A stretch of DNA of 64,000 nt from Okapia johnstoni (Eukaryota > Chordata > Mammalia > Artiodactyla > Giraffidae): contig CM044316.1 in the NCBI GenBank assembly GCA_024291935.2, positions 75,284,501 to 75,348,500 of the forward strand, read 5' to 3'. The notes beneath the pieces were generated by a model, which saw only the letters and a list, made by a program, of their open reading frames with translations, was not told the origin of the DNA and searched no databases. This document shows positions 21,148 to 32,205 of this stretch, one piece after another (within the stretch, counting starts at the first letter, position 1; each line of letters opens with the position of its first letter). The position numbers and the translations under genes were made by a program.

Positions 21148-22343
21148 AAGTAATGGTGGAGGTGGTGGAATTCCAGTTGAGCTATATAAAATCCTAAAAG
21201 ATGATGCCTTTAAACTGCTTCACTCAATATGCTAGTATATCTGGAAAAGTAAGCAATGGCCACTGGACTGTAAAAGGTCAGTTTTCATTCCAATCCCAGA
21301 GAAAGGCAACATCAAAGAATGTTCCAACAGCAATACAACTGTGCTCATTTCACATGCTAGGAAGGTAATGGCCAAAATCTTTCAAGCTTTGCTTTAACAG
21401 TACATGAACCAAGACAGATGTACAGACTGAATTTATAAAAGGCAGAAAAACCAGGGATCAAATTACTAACATTCGTTGGATCATAGGAAAAGCAAGAGAA
21501 GTCCAGAAAAACATCTACAGAATTCTGCTTCATTGACTTCACTAAAGCCTCTGACTGTGTGGATCACAATAAACAGTGGGAAATTCTCAAAGATATGGGA
21601 ATACCAGAATACCTACACCTTACCTGTCTCCTGAGAAATCTGTATGCAGGTCAAGAAGCAACAGTTAAAACCGGATATGGGATAACAGACTGACTCCAAA
21701 TTGGGAAAGGAGTACATCAAGGCTATATATTGTCACCCTGCTTGTTTAACTTCTATCCAGAGTACATCATGCAAAATTTCAGGCTGGATGAATCACAAGC
21801 TGGGATCAAGACTGCCAGGAGAAATAGCAACAATCTCAGATATATAGATGATACCATCCTAGTGGCAGAAAGCAAAGAGGAACGAAAGAGTCTCTTGATG
21901 AAGGTGAAAAAAGAGTGTGAAAAAGCTGGCTTAAAACTCAACATACAAAAAACTAAAATCTTGCAATGTGGCCCCATCACATCATGGCAAACAGATCAGG
22001 GAAAATGGAAACAGTGGCAGATTTCCTTTTGGGGGACAATCCTAAAGGAAAGCAACCCTGATTATTCACTGGAAGGATTGATGCTGAAGCTGAAGTTTCA
22101 GTAATTTGGCCACCTGATGCAAAGAGTCAACTCATTGGGAAAGACCCTAATGCTGGAAAAGATTGAGGGCAAGAGAAGAGGAGGGTGGCAGAGGATGAGA
22201 AGGTTAGATAACATCACTGACTAAAAGGACATGAGTTTAAGCAAAGTCTGGGAGATAGTGAAGGACAGGAAGAATGACATGCTAAAATCCATGGAGTCAC
22301 AAAGAGTCAGACACAACTAAGTGACTGAACAACAACAAATTAA
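21148..22343 (+). mobile_element. BovB LINE, older copy with internal deletion
   Basis: This sense copy starts further 5' (GGTGGTGGAATTCCAGTTGAG, 21159) than its neighbours. It has many stops. The catalytic tetrad reads YIDD (21841-21852). About 290 nt between the DFIFLGS and SLEGLML regions are deleted near 22038. The tail ends ACTGAACAACAAC rather than (TGAAC)n, an older tail type. Confidence 0.93.
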
Positions 22344-22548
22344 TAAAATATGTAAAGCTTGCACTTTTTTTCCAGGTTGCAGTTTGTTTATTTATGAAAT
22401 GAAAAGCTTTAAAAACTGACCTCTAGGGATATTTCCAGGTCTAAAATAGTGTGATGTTAATTACAAAAAACAGCATTTTCACAGTATATTATCTTAAGAA
22501 GAAAAAAAAATTCTGAACCATTTTTAAGTGGATTAAAATCAAAATATA
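22344..22548. other. Unassigned sequence
   Basis: Short AT-rich interval with nothing recognised. Confidence 0.4.
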
Positions 22549-22558
22549 TTTTACTAAT

Positions 22559-22778
22559 GTTGGTGGTAGTTTAGTTGCTAAATCGTTTCTGACTCTTGTG
22601 ACCCCATGGACTGTAGCCCCCCCAGGCTCCTCTGTCCATGGGATTTCCCAGGCAAGAATACTTCAGTGGGTTGCTATTTTCTTCTCCAGGGGATCTTCCC
22701 AACCCAGGGATCAAACCTGGGTCTCCTGTGCTACAGGAAGGCTCCTTACCTACTGAGCTACCATGTAGGGATTTTTTT
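22559..22778 (-). mobile_element. Bov-tA SINE with TSD
   Basis: Full-length antisense copy. A 10-bp TSD, TTTTACTAAT, lies at 22549-22558 and 22779-22788. A T-run precedes the right-hand repeat. Confidence 0.93.
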
Positions 22779-23164
22779 TTTTACTAATAAACAATGATTT
22801 ATGTGTATTTTTCTATATTAATTCCAGCACATTTAAATCATATTTTGAAATTCAATATATGACTTAAAACTAGACCTCTGCATAAACTGCATTCTCTTCA
22901 TGGGCCTCACTAGAAAAAATGAATTAAAAATTAATATTTTATAACATTATTAATACACATGTATCATTTAAGGCAGAGTACCAAAGTACATTTTTTTCAC
23001 TTACAAATTATCCTATTAATTTTATAAACATGAAAACGCAGTTTATAAAATTATTTGTGTACTGAACCCTTAATCCAAAGGGGGGGAAAGTCAATTTATT
23101 ATCCTATCAGTGCCCTTAATTTAAATATTTATTTCAACTTTGATCCTTAGTATATATCCTCTAT

Positions 23165-23405
23165 ATCTGTTTCCTATTACTGCTGTAACAAACCACCAAA
23201 ACCTAGTGGCTTAAAGCAACAGACATTTGTTTCTTAATGATTTTGGAGACCACAGTCAAAAATGAATCTTATGAGGCAAAAATCAAAGTGCTAGAAGGAT
23301 TGTTCTCCCTCCAGAAGCTCTGGGGAGAATCCTTCCTTGACTCTTCCAGCTTTGGGCAAGTGTAGGCACTCTTTTTCAGTCCAGTCTCTGCCTCTGTTCT
23401 CACGT
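23165..23405 (+). mobile_element. Ancient mammalian interspersed repeat (family not assigned)
   Basis: The motif order is TTACTGCTGTAACAAACCAC, CTAGTGGCTTAAAGCAACA, TGGAG, ATCAAAGTGCTAGAAGG, GGGGAGAATCCTTCCTTG and CTCTTCCAGCTT. It matches a widespread old mammalian repeat that I recognise by sequence but cannot name with confidence. The 375 bp to its left are unassigned AT-rich DNA. Confidence 0.6.
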
Positions 23406-23429
23406 GGCTGTCTTTTCTATCTAAAATAT

Positions 23430-23890
23430 CCATTTCAGTTCAGTTCAGTTGCTCAGTCGTGTCTGACTCTTTGCAACCCCATGGATTGAAGCAGCCCTCC
23501 CTGTCCATCACCAACTCCCAGAATTTACTCAAACTCATATCCATTGTGTCAGTGATGCCATCCAACTATTTCATCCTCTGTGGCCCCTTCTCCTCCTGCC
23601 TTCAATCTTTCCCAGCATCAGGGTCTTTTCCAATGAGTTGGTTCTTCACATCAGGTGGCCAAAGTATTGGAGTTTCATTTTCAGCATCAGTCCTTCCGAT
23701 GAATATTCAGGACTGATCTCCTTTAGGATGGACTGGTTGGATCTTCTTGCAGTCCAAGGGATTCTCAAGAGTCTTCCCCAACACCACATTTTAAAAGCAT
23801 CAATTCTTCAGTACTCAGCTTTCTTTATAGTTCAAATCTCACATCTACACATAACTATTGGAAAAAATATAGGTTTGACTAGATGGACCT
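23430..23890 (-). mobile_element. BovB LINE 3' end, left arm of inverted pair
   Basis: Antisense copy with a TTCAGTTCAGTTCAG tail complement, truncated right after TTGACTAGATGGACCTC. The next copy starts immediately in the opposite orientation. Confidence 0.95.
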
Positions 23891-23891
23891 C

Positions 23892-24786
23892 TGCTTGTAT
23901 ATTGTCACCCTGCTTATTTAACTTATATTCAGAGTACATCATGAGAAATACCAGTCTGGATGAAGCACAAGCTGGAATCAAGATTTCTGGGAGAAATATC
24001 AATAACCTCACATACGCAGAAGACAACACCCTTATGGCAGAAAGTGAAGAAGAACTAAAGAGCCTCCTGATGAAAGTGAAAGAGGAGAGTGAAAAAAGTT
24101 GGCTTAAAACTCACCATTCAGAAAACTAAGCTCATGGCATCTGGTCCCATCACTTCATGGCAAACAAATGGGGAAACAGTGGAAGCAGTGGCAGATTTTA
24201 TTTTTTGGAGCTCCAAAATCACTGCAGATGGTGACTGTAGCCATGAAATTAAAAGACACTTGCTCCTTGGAAGAAAAGCTATGACCAATCTAAACAGCAT
24301 ATTAAAAAGCAGAGACATTACTTTGTCAATAACTGTCCGTCTAGTCAAAATTATGGTTTTTCCAGTAGTCATGTATGGATGTGAGAGTTGGAATATAAAG
24401 CAAGCTGAGTGCTGAAGAATTGATGCTTTTGAACTGTGGTGTTGGAGAAGACTCTTGAGTTTCTTCAACTGCAAGGAGATCCATCCAGTCCATCCTAAAT
24501 GAGATCAGTCCTGAGTGTTCATTGGAAGGACTGATGTTGAAGCTGAAACTCCAGTACTTTGGCCACCTCATGCGAAGAGCTGACTCATTTGAAAAGACCC
24601 TGATCTGCGAAAGATTGAAGGCAGGAGGAGAAGGGGACGACAGAGGATGAGATGATTGGATGGCATCACCAACTCGATGGACATGAGTTTGAGTAAACTC
24701 TGAGATTTGGCAATGGACAGGGAGGCCTGGTGTGCTGCAGTCCATGGGATCACAAAGTCAGACACGACTGAGAGACTGAACTGAAC
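23892..24786 (+). mobile_element. BovB LINE 3' part, right arm of inverted pair
   Basis: Sense copy of ~0.9 kb starting at GTATATTGTCACCCTGCTT and ending in GACTGAACTGAAC. The catalytic tetrad reads YAED (24013-24024), so a catalytic aspartate is replaced. A frame slip occurs at a run of A (24093-24098, one extra A), splitting the RT frame in two. Confidence 0.95.
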
Positions 24787-24869
24787 CAAACCATATGTCT
24801 ACTATTTTGACATTAGCAATGTACAGCATAGGTCAATATCTCCTTCAGACTTATATACTTCTTTAGTAT

Positions 24870-24932
24870 TACATATGTGTGGGTGAGTGTGTGTGTCTGT
24901 ATGTGTGTATATATATATTTATACTTATATAT
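24870..24932. repeat. Imperfect (TG)n/(TA)n tract
   Basis: Mixed GTGTGTG and TATATATATA repeats just upstream of a short BovB tail. Confidence 0.85.
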
Positions 24933-24937
24933 GCTCA

Positions 24938-25016
24938 TCCAGACATGGACTGGTGTGCTGCACTCCCTGGGGTCACAGAGTCAGACACGACTGAGCAACT
25001 GAACTGAACTGAACTG
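24938..25016 (+). mobile_element. BovB terminal fragment (~80 bp)
   Basis: Contains only the extreme 3' end: GGTGTGCTGCACTCC, GTCAGACACGACTGAGCAAC and (TGAAC)n. It is an extremely 5'-truncated BovB or a Bov-A remnant. Confidence 0.9.
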
Positions 25017-25753
25017 ATGTGCCTATCAAATATAACTGCCTAGACACAGACACATGTCTTAAGATATATAATTTCTCAACATATAACCTAAGGATCAAAC
25101 TGCTGAGAGTGTCTCCTGTTTCTGACCAAAGGATATTAGGGTAGATGAACTGCAATTTTCAAACTTTGTTTTATAGATGCTGTTATCATTCAAATCTTGC
25201 ATTATTCATATACTATATATGTCATAGATTAAATTCTGAAAAATATTTTTGAATGCCTAGCTTTCTCACGTAGACTGCAATATGGGAATAAAAATGTGTT
25301 GCCACTTTTGTAATGCTTAAATTGAATTTATTATATTATTTTATCTCCTGTGATTCTATTATTTCACTGTTTCAAGTTTTTTGATCCTTTGATATTAGTA
25401 CTATTTTTGTGTATTTTAACAGTGCCATTTGTAATAAATTCCTTGCAGCCCTTTGCCTGTTGTCCTCTAACAAATCATTTTAAAGGGCTTGTAAGAGTTA
25501 TTGCTACATTTGTTTCAGGAATGGACTTGTTATTTCTTTTGTCTTTGAGTCAGCTTCCTGATGCAGTGTTCTAAAACCCAAATCTCCTGCGTTGCAAGTG
25601 AATTCTTTACCCAATGAGCCACCAGAGATGCCCAATCTCATTATAAACAATCATAATTACATGTAGCTAGCTTCCTAAGACTTTGTAAAAAAACAAAACA
25701 AAACGAAAAACTTATCACTATACTTCTTTTTTTAGCTCAAAGAAGTATTTATA
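25017..25753. other. Unassigned AT-rich sequence
   Basis: No gene was recognised. A 54-bp fragment of a Bov-tA head is listed separately at 25581-25634. Confidence 0.45.
25581..25634 (-). mobile_element. Bov-tA head fragment
   Basis: Antisense tRNA-like head only (AATCTCCTGCGTTGCAAG through GAGCCACCAGAGATGCCC). Confidence 0.8.
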
Positions 25754-25962
25754 GGACTTCCTACATAGCTCCGTGGTAAAGAATCTGCCTGCCAATGTAG
25801 GAGAAGTGGCTTTGATCCCTGGGTCAGAAAGATCCTCTGGAGAAGGAAATGATAACCCACTCCAGTATTCTTGCCAGGGAAAGCCCATGAACAGAGGAGT
25901 CTGGTGTGCTACAGCCCATGGGGTCACAAAAGAGTTGCTTATTACTTAGGGACTAAACAACA
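25754..25962 (+). mobile_element. Bov-tA SINE, older copy
   Basis: Sense copy with a diverged head (GACTTCCTACATAGCTCCG) and body. The tail is degraded to CTTAGGGACTAAACAAC. No TSD was found. Confidence 0.88.
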
Positions 25963-25977
25963 AAAGTATACCATTGT

Positions 25978-26640
25978 ATGGATACACATTCATTCATTTT
26001 TAACAGCTGGGTTGTTCCCAATTTTCAGCCACTAAAATAAAACTGATATTAACATTTGGATATATGTTTTTGTCTCAATATGTGTTTTATTTTCCTTTCT
26101 TTGGAAAAAATACACAGGAATGGAAAAGCTGCATCTCTAGGCAGATGGTTGTTTATGAGTTAGACTCTTTACCTAAGTAGCTGTACAATTTTTATATTCC
26201 CAGTAGAAGCGTTCTAATTTTTATATTCTTGACAACATTTGGTATCATCAGTCTTTTCATTCTAAACTTTCTTAAAATAATTTAATTGTATCTACTTACA
26301 TTTTTAGATTCCCTGGTGGCTCAGACGGTAAAGTGTCTGCCAGCACTCTAACCCTGAGTTTGATCCCCAGATCGGGAAGATCCCCTGGAGAAGGCAATGG
26401 CAACCCACTCCAGTACTCTTGCCTAGAAAATTCCATGGATGGAGGAGCCTGGTGGGCTACAGTCCATGGGGTTGCAAAGAGTGGGACACGACTGAGTGAC
26501 TTCACTTTCACTTTCACTTACATTTTTAATTCGTATTTCCTGTGTAACTAATGGTGTAAGAATCCTTTTGTGGGCTTTTTACCCAATCTTACATCTTCAT
26601 TGTTAAATTTTGTTAATGCTGTTAAGTGTAACATTTGTTA
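25978..26640 (-). mobile_element. Ancient L1 3' remnant, split by a SINE
   Basis: Antisense old-L1 motifs: AGCTGGGTTGTTCCCAATT, GTAGCTGTACAATTTTTATATTCCC, TTGACAACATTTGGTATCATC. After the SINE come TTCGTATTTCCTGTGTAACTAATG and CTTTTTACCCAATCTTACATC. Strongly diverged. Confidence 0.7.
26307..26515 (+). mobile_element. Bov-tA SINE with TSD
   Basis: Full-length sense copy. A perfect 13-bp TSD, ACTTACATTTTTA, lies at 26294-26306 and 26516-26528. Confidence 0.96.
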
Positions 26641-28412
26641 ACTGTAAAAGTACGTAAATTTTTTCAACCATTTCTAGAGAGTTGAGGCCCAAGTCTTTTT
26701 CACAGAGAAATTCCAAATAATTAATTTACATATTCTTCCTTCCAGGAGTTGGAGCTCATTTCCCCTTCTTTTGTTCTTTTGAGTGTTGGCTGGGCTTAGT
26801 AACTTACTTCAAACAAACAGAAAGGTTGGGGGGATAGCTAATAACAATCTTAGAGGGAAAATATGGCAAATGCAACCTCAAGTAATGGAGGTTAACATAA
26901 TTTGTGATAAAAAGTGTTGATAAGATGTCTCCTATAATATAATTCAGTAAGGAAAGCACTACTCTCCTATAATACTCTTCCCCAAAGACCACAGCCCCTG
27001 TCTACTCACAGAAAAGCATCAGATATATTTGTGTTGAGAGACATTCTACAAAATACCTTACACAATCTATTTATTCAAAAGTGGTAGGGTCATGAAGAAT
27101 AAGGAAAAATTAAATAAATGTCATTGATTGAAGGAGAAAAAGGAGCTAAGAAGTCATGAAACCTAAATTCAATTTGCAACCTGAATTGTATCCTGAAGCA
27201 GAAATAAGGACTTTAGTTGATTAACTAGTGAACTCCAAATAGCATGCATACTTTAGCTAATAGTACCAACATTAATTTCTTAGTGGTGATAAATAAATCA
27301 CTGTTCAATAAGATATTAACATTAAGAGAAACTGAGGGAAGATATGCAGAAATTTTCTGTGTTGTTGCTGCTCTAAATCTAAAATTATTTCAAAATAAAA
27401 GTGTCTTAAATACGTTAAGTAAAGCTTAATTGTTTTTATCCACTTATTATTAGGCTGTACTAGTTTGCGTAAACTTAATGCAAGTCTTTTTTCAGACATG
27501 TATATCAATGACTAAATTTTTTTTCTTGTAAGGTTAAAATGTGTTAGTTTTTATCATTAAAATAAATAAAGAGGAAACATTATTTTTAAAGATACACATT
27601 CTAATGAATCTTAAGTATTTTCATTATAAAATAAAATTATTACCTTTTTACTTATGTTTGATGGACTTTCCATACTGTAGCAATTCAAGAAAACTAATTA
27701 TATGTTTTAAAAGGACAAGAACAAGTTAGTTTTTAATATTAATAAATCTACTATTTTTTAATCTTTAAGATTTTACTATTATCTGCATTCTCCACAGTAT
27801 TTTAAACCATGGTAAAACATATTATGCAAGATTTTATTAAATCCTATATCATTTTCCTGTAACAAAACTAGTATCTGAATTAAAATTAAAGAAATAAATT
27901 TCCCCATTTTAGAGACTTTGATATTAAAAGTTATTTTGAACTGAGATATTATAAAATCATTTTTATATATTTGGTTTTAAATAATTATAAAATATAAAAA
28001 GTAAAATTTTATTGGAAGGAAATTTTGTAATGAGCTAAACAGTTTATAGGGTTCAGGATTCAGCCTTAATTTATTTACTTTTTAATATATAAATGCTTAG
28101 AAGCTGAGAATAGAAGGACTTTATAACTGAAATTTTTCTGATTATTTTCTGTATGAAACAAACTACTTAAAAATTTAGAAATTTAAACTACCATGCATTA
28201 TGCCCTATAATTCTGTGGGTTGACCAGAAAGGTCTGCTTTGTGTGCTATCAGTAAGGTGCTAGGATGGTTAGAAGCTCTGAATTCCTCATTCAAGTATTT
28301 TGCAGTCTGTGAAGACTGGTAGCTGAGTTGAGATTGTCAGTTGGATCCTCCCTTCTCTTCCATGTGAGCTTCTCTATTTGGCTGCTTCCACTTGCTTCCA
28401 CTATGGTAGTGC
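26641..28412. other. Unassigned AT-rich sequence
   Basis: No gene, repeat or RNA was recognised across ~1.8 kb. Short frames such as 27244-27429 and 27541-27729 lack recognisable motifs. Confidence 0.5.
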
Positions 28413-28592
28413 ATGTGTGCACAAAGTTGCTTCGGTCATGTCTGACTCTTTGTGACCCTGTGGACTGTAGTCATCCAGGCTCCTCTGTCCTTGGGATTCT
28501 CCAGGTAAGAATACTGAAGTGGGTTGCCATGTCTTTCTCCAGGGGATCTTCCTGACCAAGAGATCAAACCCTAGTCTCCTCTGGCCTGTACT
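28413..28592 (-). mobile_element. Bov-tA SINE, head truncated
   Basis: Antisense copy with tail and body (TTGCTTCGGTCATGTCTGAC, CTCCAGGTAAGAATACTG). It loses the end of the tRNA-like head where an L1 fragment begins. Confidence 0.88.
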
Positions 28593-28606
28593 CTGAAAGC
28601 TGTAAG

Positions 28607-28980
28607 ATGCTGATGAAAGAAACAGAAGATGATACAGGCAGAAAGATATACCATGTTCTTGGATTGGAAGAATTAATACTGTAAAAACGGCTATACTACC
28701 CAAAGTAATCTACAGAATCAATGCAATCCCTATCAAATTGCCAAAGACATTTTTGACTGAACTAGAACAATTAAAAAAAAAAAAAAGTCTGTATGCAGAC
28801 ACAATAGATAACAAAAGCAATCTGGAAAAAGAAAAATTAAGGTGGAGAAACCAGACTATATGATACTGGAACAAAAACAAAAATATAGATCAACGGGACA
28901 CGATAGAAAGCCCAGAAATAAACCCATGCATCTTTGCTCAATTAATCTATGACAAAGGGGGCAAGACTATACAATGAAAA
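28607..28980 (+). mobile_element. L1 ORF2 fragment
   Basis: Sense L1 sequence from the region after the RT core: TATACCATGTTCTTGGATTG, CAATGCAATCCCTATCAAAT, GAAAGCCCAGAAATAAACCC. The frame is broken by stops and a poly(A) insertion at ~28772-28786. Neither L1 end is present. Confidence 0.9.
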
Positions 28981-29027
28981 TTTATCTGTTTATTCTACAT
29001 TATCCTATTTATTAGCATTTAATTGTT

Positions 29028-29387
29028 TGCGGTGTTGGAGAAGTGTCTTGAGAGTCCCTTGGACTGCAAGGAAATCCAACCAATCTATCCTAAAGGAAAT
29101 CAGTCCTAGGTGTTCATTGGAAGGACTGATGTTGAAGCTGAAACTTCAATACTTTGGCCACCTGATGCGAAGAGCTGACTCATTGGAAAAGACCCTGATG
29201 CTGGGAAATATTGAGGGCAGGAGGAGAAGGGGATGACAGAGAATGAGATGGTTGGATGGCATCACCGACTCAAAGGACATGCATTTGGGTAAACTCCATG
29301 AGTTGGTGATGGACAGGGGGGCCTGGCGTGCTGCAGTTCATGGGGTTGCAGAGTTGGACACGACTGAGCGACTGAACTGAACTGAAC
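29028..29387 (+). mobile_element. BovB LINE 3' end
   Basis: Sense 360-bp copy with RVPWTARKSNQ, LKLQYFGHLMRRADSLEKTL and a (TGAAC)n tail. A possible 6-bp TSD, TGTTTG (29024-29029 and 29388-29393), is too short to be certain. Confidence 0.95.
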
Positions 29388-29753
29388 TGTTTGTAGCGTT
29401 CTCTTACATTTTTCTGTGATATCAGTTGCAACCTCTTTTCTTTCACTCTTTGGTTTTACTTATTTGAGCCCTTTTTTTTTCCCCCCCTTTGGTTATTCTA
29501 GCTAATGATAGATCAATTTATGTATCTTTTAAAGGAACAACTCAGTTTCATTGATGTTTTCTATTTTTTATACTCTCTATTTAATTAATTTCTGCATTAA
29601 TATTTATTATTTCCTTATTTCCATTTTTCATTGTTTTCTGGCAATTTTACTAACTCCTCTCCATTATTTTCTTCTCTTTCTCTTTCCTTGTTTTTACTTA
29701 GCTTTCTTTAGTGTTGTATTTGAATTCCTTCTCATTTTCATTTGCCCACTTGC

Positions 29754-29805
29754 TACACACATGCGTGCGCGCGCGCGCGCACACACACACACACACACAT
29801 ATATA
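29754..29805. repeat. 52-bp alternating purine-pyrimidine tract
   Basis: A TACACACATGCGT lead-in, nine GC dinucleotides, about ten CA units and ATATATA run without a break in alternation for 52 bp. Such tracts, especially with a GC core, are the sequences most prone to adopt left-handed Z-DNA under negative supercoiling. Confidence 0.95.
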
Positions 29806-30129
29806 AATATAAAATCTTGTGATTATGTGAGGTTCACAGATAACATCTTATGTAAATGCAAGCTGTTTTAAGCTGTTTTAAGTTGGTAGAACACATTTCA
29901 AAAATCTATCTTTTTACTCCTCTCACAATATTTTATATTTGATGGCATATTTTACATCTTTCTACTTTCTATTTCTTTTAACTAGTTACTATAATTTTAG
30001 TCAAATTTACTACTTTTGTCTTTTAACATTCATTCTTATATTGAAAATGCCTGAATCACTGTCTTTATTATATATTTACCTTTCAATTTATACTTCCTTT
30101 CACATGTTTTCTTATTATTAATTAGTGCC

Positions 30130-30921
30130 ATCTCAGATTAGGATTCCCTTTATGGCCATTTTAGAGTTGGTTAACTCCTTTAGCTTTTTCTTAGCTTGAA
30201 AACTCTTAATCTCTGCTTCACTTATGAAATGGTAACCTTGCTGTGTAGAGAATTCTTGGTTGCATTTCTTTTTTCCCTTTAGCACCTTGAATGTGCCACT
30301 CCCTTCAATTTGTAAGGTTGCTGTTGAAAAATCTGCTTATAGGCTGTTGGAATTTAACTTGTATATAACAAATTGATTTTACTTTTCTGCTTTTAGGAGT
30401 CTCTCTTTATTCTTAACTTTTACCATTTTAATTACAGCATATCTTGATATGTGTGTCACTGACTTCATCTTATTTGGAACAGGACTTTCTGGAACTGAAC
30501 ATTTGTTTCCTTCCTCAGATTAGGGAATTTTTTCAGCTACTACTCCCTCAAATAATTTTAATGACTCTTTATCTCTCTTCTATTTCTGGGATTCCCATAA
30601 TGTGAATGTTATTTCACTTAATGTTCTCTCAGAGTTCCTATAAGGTTTCTTTATTTATTTATTTTCATTGTGCTGCTTTGTCTGGGTGAGTTTCAATGTT
30701 TTGCCTTCCAGCTTGCTGATTCATCCTTCTGCCTCATCCAGTCTACTGTTGAATGCCTCTAGTGTGTTTTTCAGCTCAGTTAAAACCTCTGTTTGGTATT
30801 TTAAAAGTGTACATATATAATCTAAATGGTCACTGTGCTTGCCCATCCTTCTACCAAGCTCAGTAAGCATCCTTACGACCATTACTTTGAACTCTTTATC
30901 ATTTATGCTGTTTATATCCAT
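30130..30921 (-). pseudogene. L1 ORF1 remnant
   Basis: The minus-strand frame begins MDINSINDKEFKVMVVRMLT, typical of the N-terminus of L1 ORF1p (consensus-like NxxxDKEFKxMVIKMLTELGRRM). It runs 66 residues through a coiled-coil-type stretch ending NSRLDEAEG. Beyond 30721 the reading breaks, but the nucleic-acid-binding region is still recognisable near 30225-30300, with AACCAAGAATTCTC and TACACAGCAAGGTTACC on the minus strand. ORF1p is the RNA-binding trimer of the L1 particle; this copy is dead. Confidence 0.8.
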
Positions 30922-31779
30922 TTTGTTTAGCTCTTTTTCTGAGGTTTTGTCTTATTCCTCTGTCTCTCCATTTTACCTAATGCTCTCTTTCCATGTATGA
31001 GTTAAATAAGATATCTCTTCCAGTCTTGAAAGAGTGGTATAATGTAGGAGATGTCCTTTGGAGCTAGAAGCACAATCTCACCTGGCCAAAAAAGCCAACT
31101 GTTCAGGGGTGCCACATTTGGGCTGTGTGTACCCTTCCATTCTGGTGGAGCCAGTCCCTGGAAGAGCTACAGGGTCCCCCCACAGTGGATTCTGAGCACT
31201 AGTGGGCAGAGTTATCACCTGGCCTGCTATGATCTCCAGTCTAGGAACAGGGATGAGCAGGGCTGTTGGTGGGGTAGACTCACTGACACCAACAGGTTAG
31301 AGGGAAAACTCCAAAATGGCACCTTCTAGCATTTGCAAGGTAGTCTGGGATTGCAAAAATGGCTCCCACATCAGTCCCTGAGGAGTGCCCGAAGAGGTTC
31401 TTGTCTCTTCAGCATATGCTTGAAGATTAGTAGGTGGGTATCCTTCAGCTAGGTTCCCTATGCTTTTCAATCTAGTATTTTTGCACTGGTTTTCAGGTAA
31501 TGTGAGTATGGGTACAAGTTTTTATTATAAACTGCTGAACTAATTTGGGTATGGCTTTTCCTTGCTAGGTTGTATATCTCTTTCTCCTATCCTTTTTGAT
31601 GCTGTGCTTTTACCTTTTGATGTATAAACTTTGTTCACCCAGTTTTCAGGCCTCTTTCAGAGAGAATAATGGCTAATGTTATAGATTTTCTTCATCCCTG
31701 GGAGGAGAAAAGTTCATGATCTTCCTACCCTGTCTTCTTGAAACCTGTCCTTAATTGCATTCTATATAATGAAAATTAA

Positions 31780-32205
31780 TTTCTTTTAAAAGTCTGAAAC
31801 CATTTATAATTGCTCCAAAGTAATTAAAGTATTCATATTTAAATCTACCTAAACCTGGACAGAATCTGTACTGTGAAAATAACAAAATACAGTGAACAAA
31901 ATCAATAAAGACCTACATAAATGGAAATACATATTATATTCATTGACTAGAAGAACTAAAAGAGTAAAAAAAAAATTATTTGTCCTAAAATGAGTGCTAG
32001 GTCTAATGTAATTCCTATTAAAATCTTAGAAAAATTTGTAGACATAGACAAACTTATTCTATAGCTTATATAAAAAGCCAAACAATTTTGAAAGAGAAAT
32101 ATAAAGTAAAATGTATTAGATTTCTCACTGGTAAGTCTTTCTACATAGCTACATATTCAAGATACTATGGTACTATCAGAGTGCACACACAGATCAGTGA
32201 AGAGC
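31780..32205 (+). mobile_element. Ancient L1 ORF2 fragment
   Basis: Sense, diverged L1: ACCATTTATAATTGCTCCAA, GACATAGACAAACTTATTCT, TTCAAGATACTATGGTACTA. Multiple stops; both ends are missing. Confidence 0.75.

Larger units (their letters stand above)
29395..31750 (-). mobile_element. Degenerate L1 with ORF1 and 5' UTR
   Basis: Reading the minus strand from 31750 leftwards, there is a comparatively GC-rich 5' UTR (~31750-30925). Its first bases, near 31680-31745, carry the L1-like GGTAGGAAGATCATGAAC. An ORF1 remnant follows. A decayed part of ORF2 lies near 29700-29395, with the antisense motif CTCAGTTTCATTGATGTTTTC. Several hundred bases between ORF1 and ORF2 are missing or unrecognisable. 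A (GC)n/(CA)n tract is inserted at 29754. Most L1 copies lack their 5' end; this one keeps it. Confidence 0.75.

Noticed and set aside
23165..23405. Possible conserved gene fragment
   Set aside because: The motif series matches a known, very abundant old mammalian interspersed repeat. I left the family name open rather than guess.
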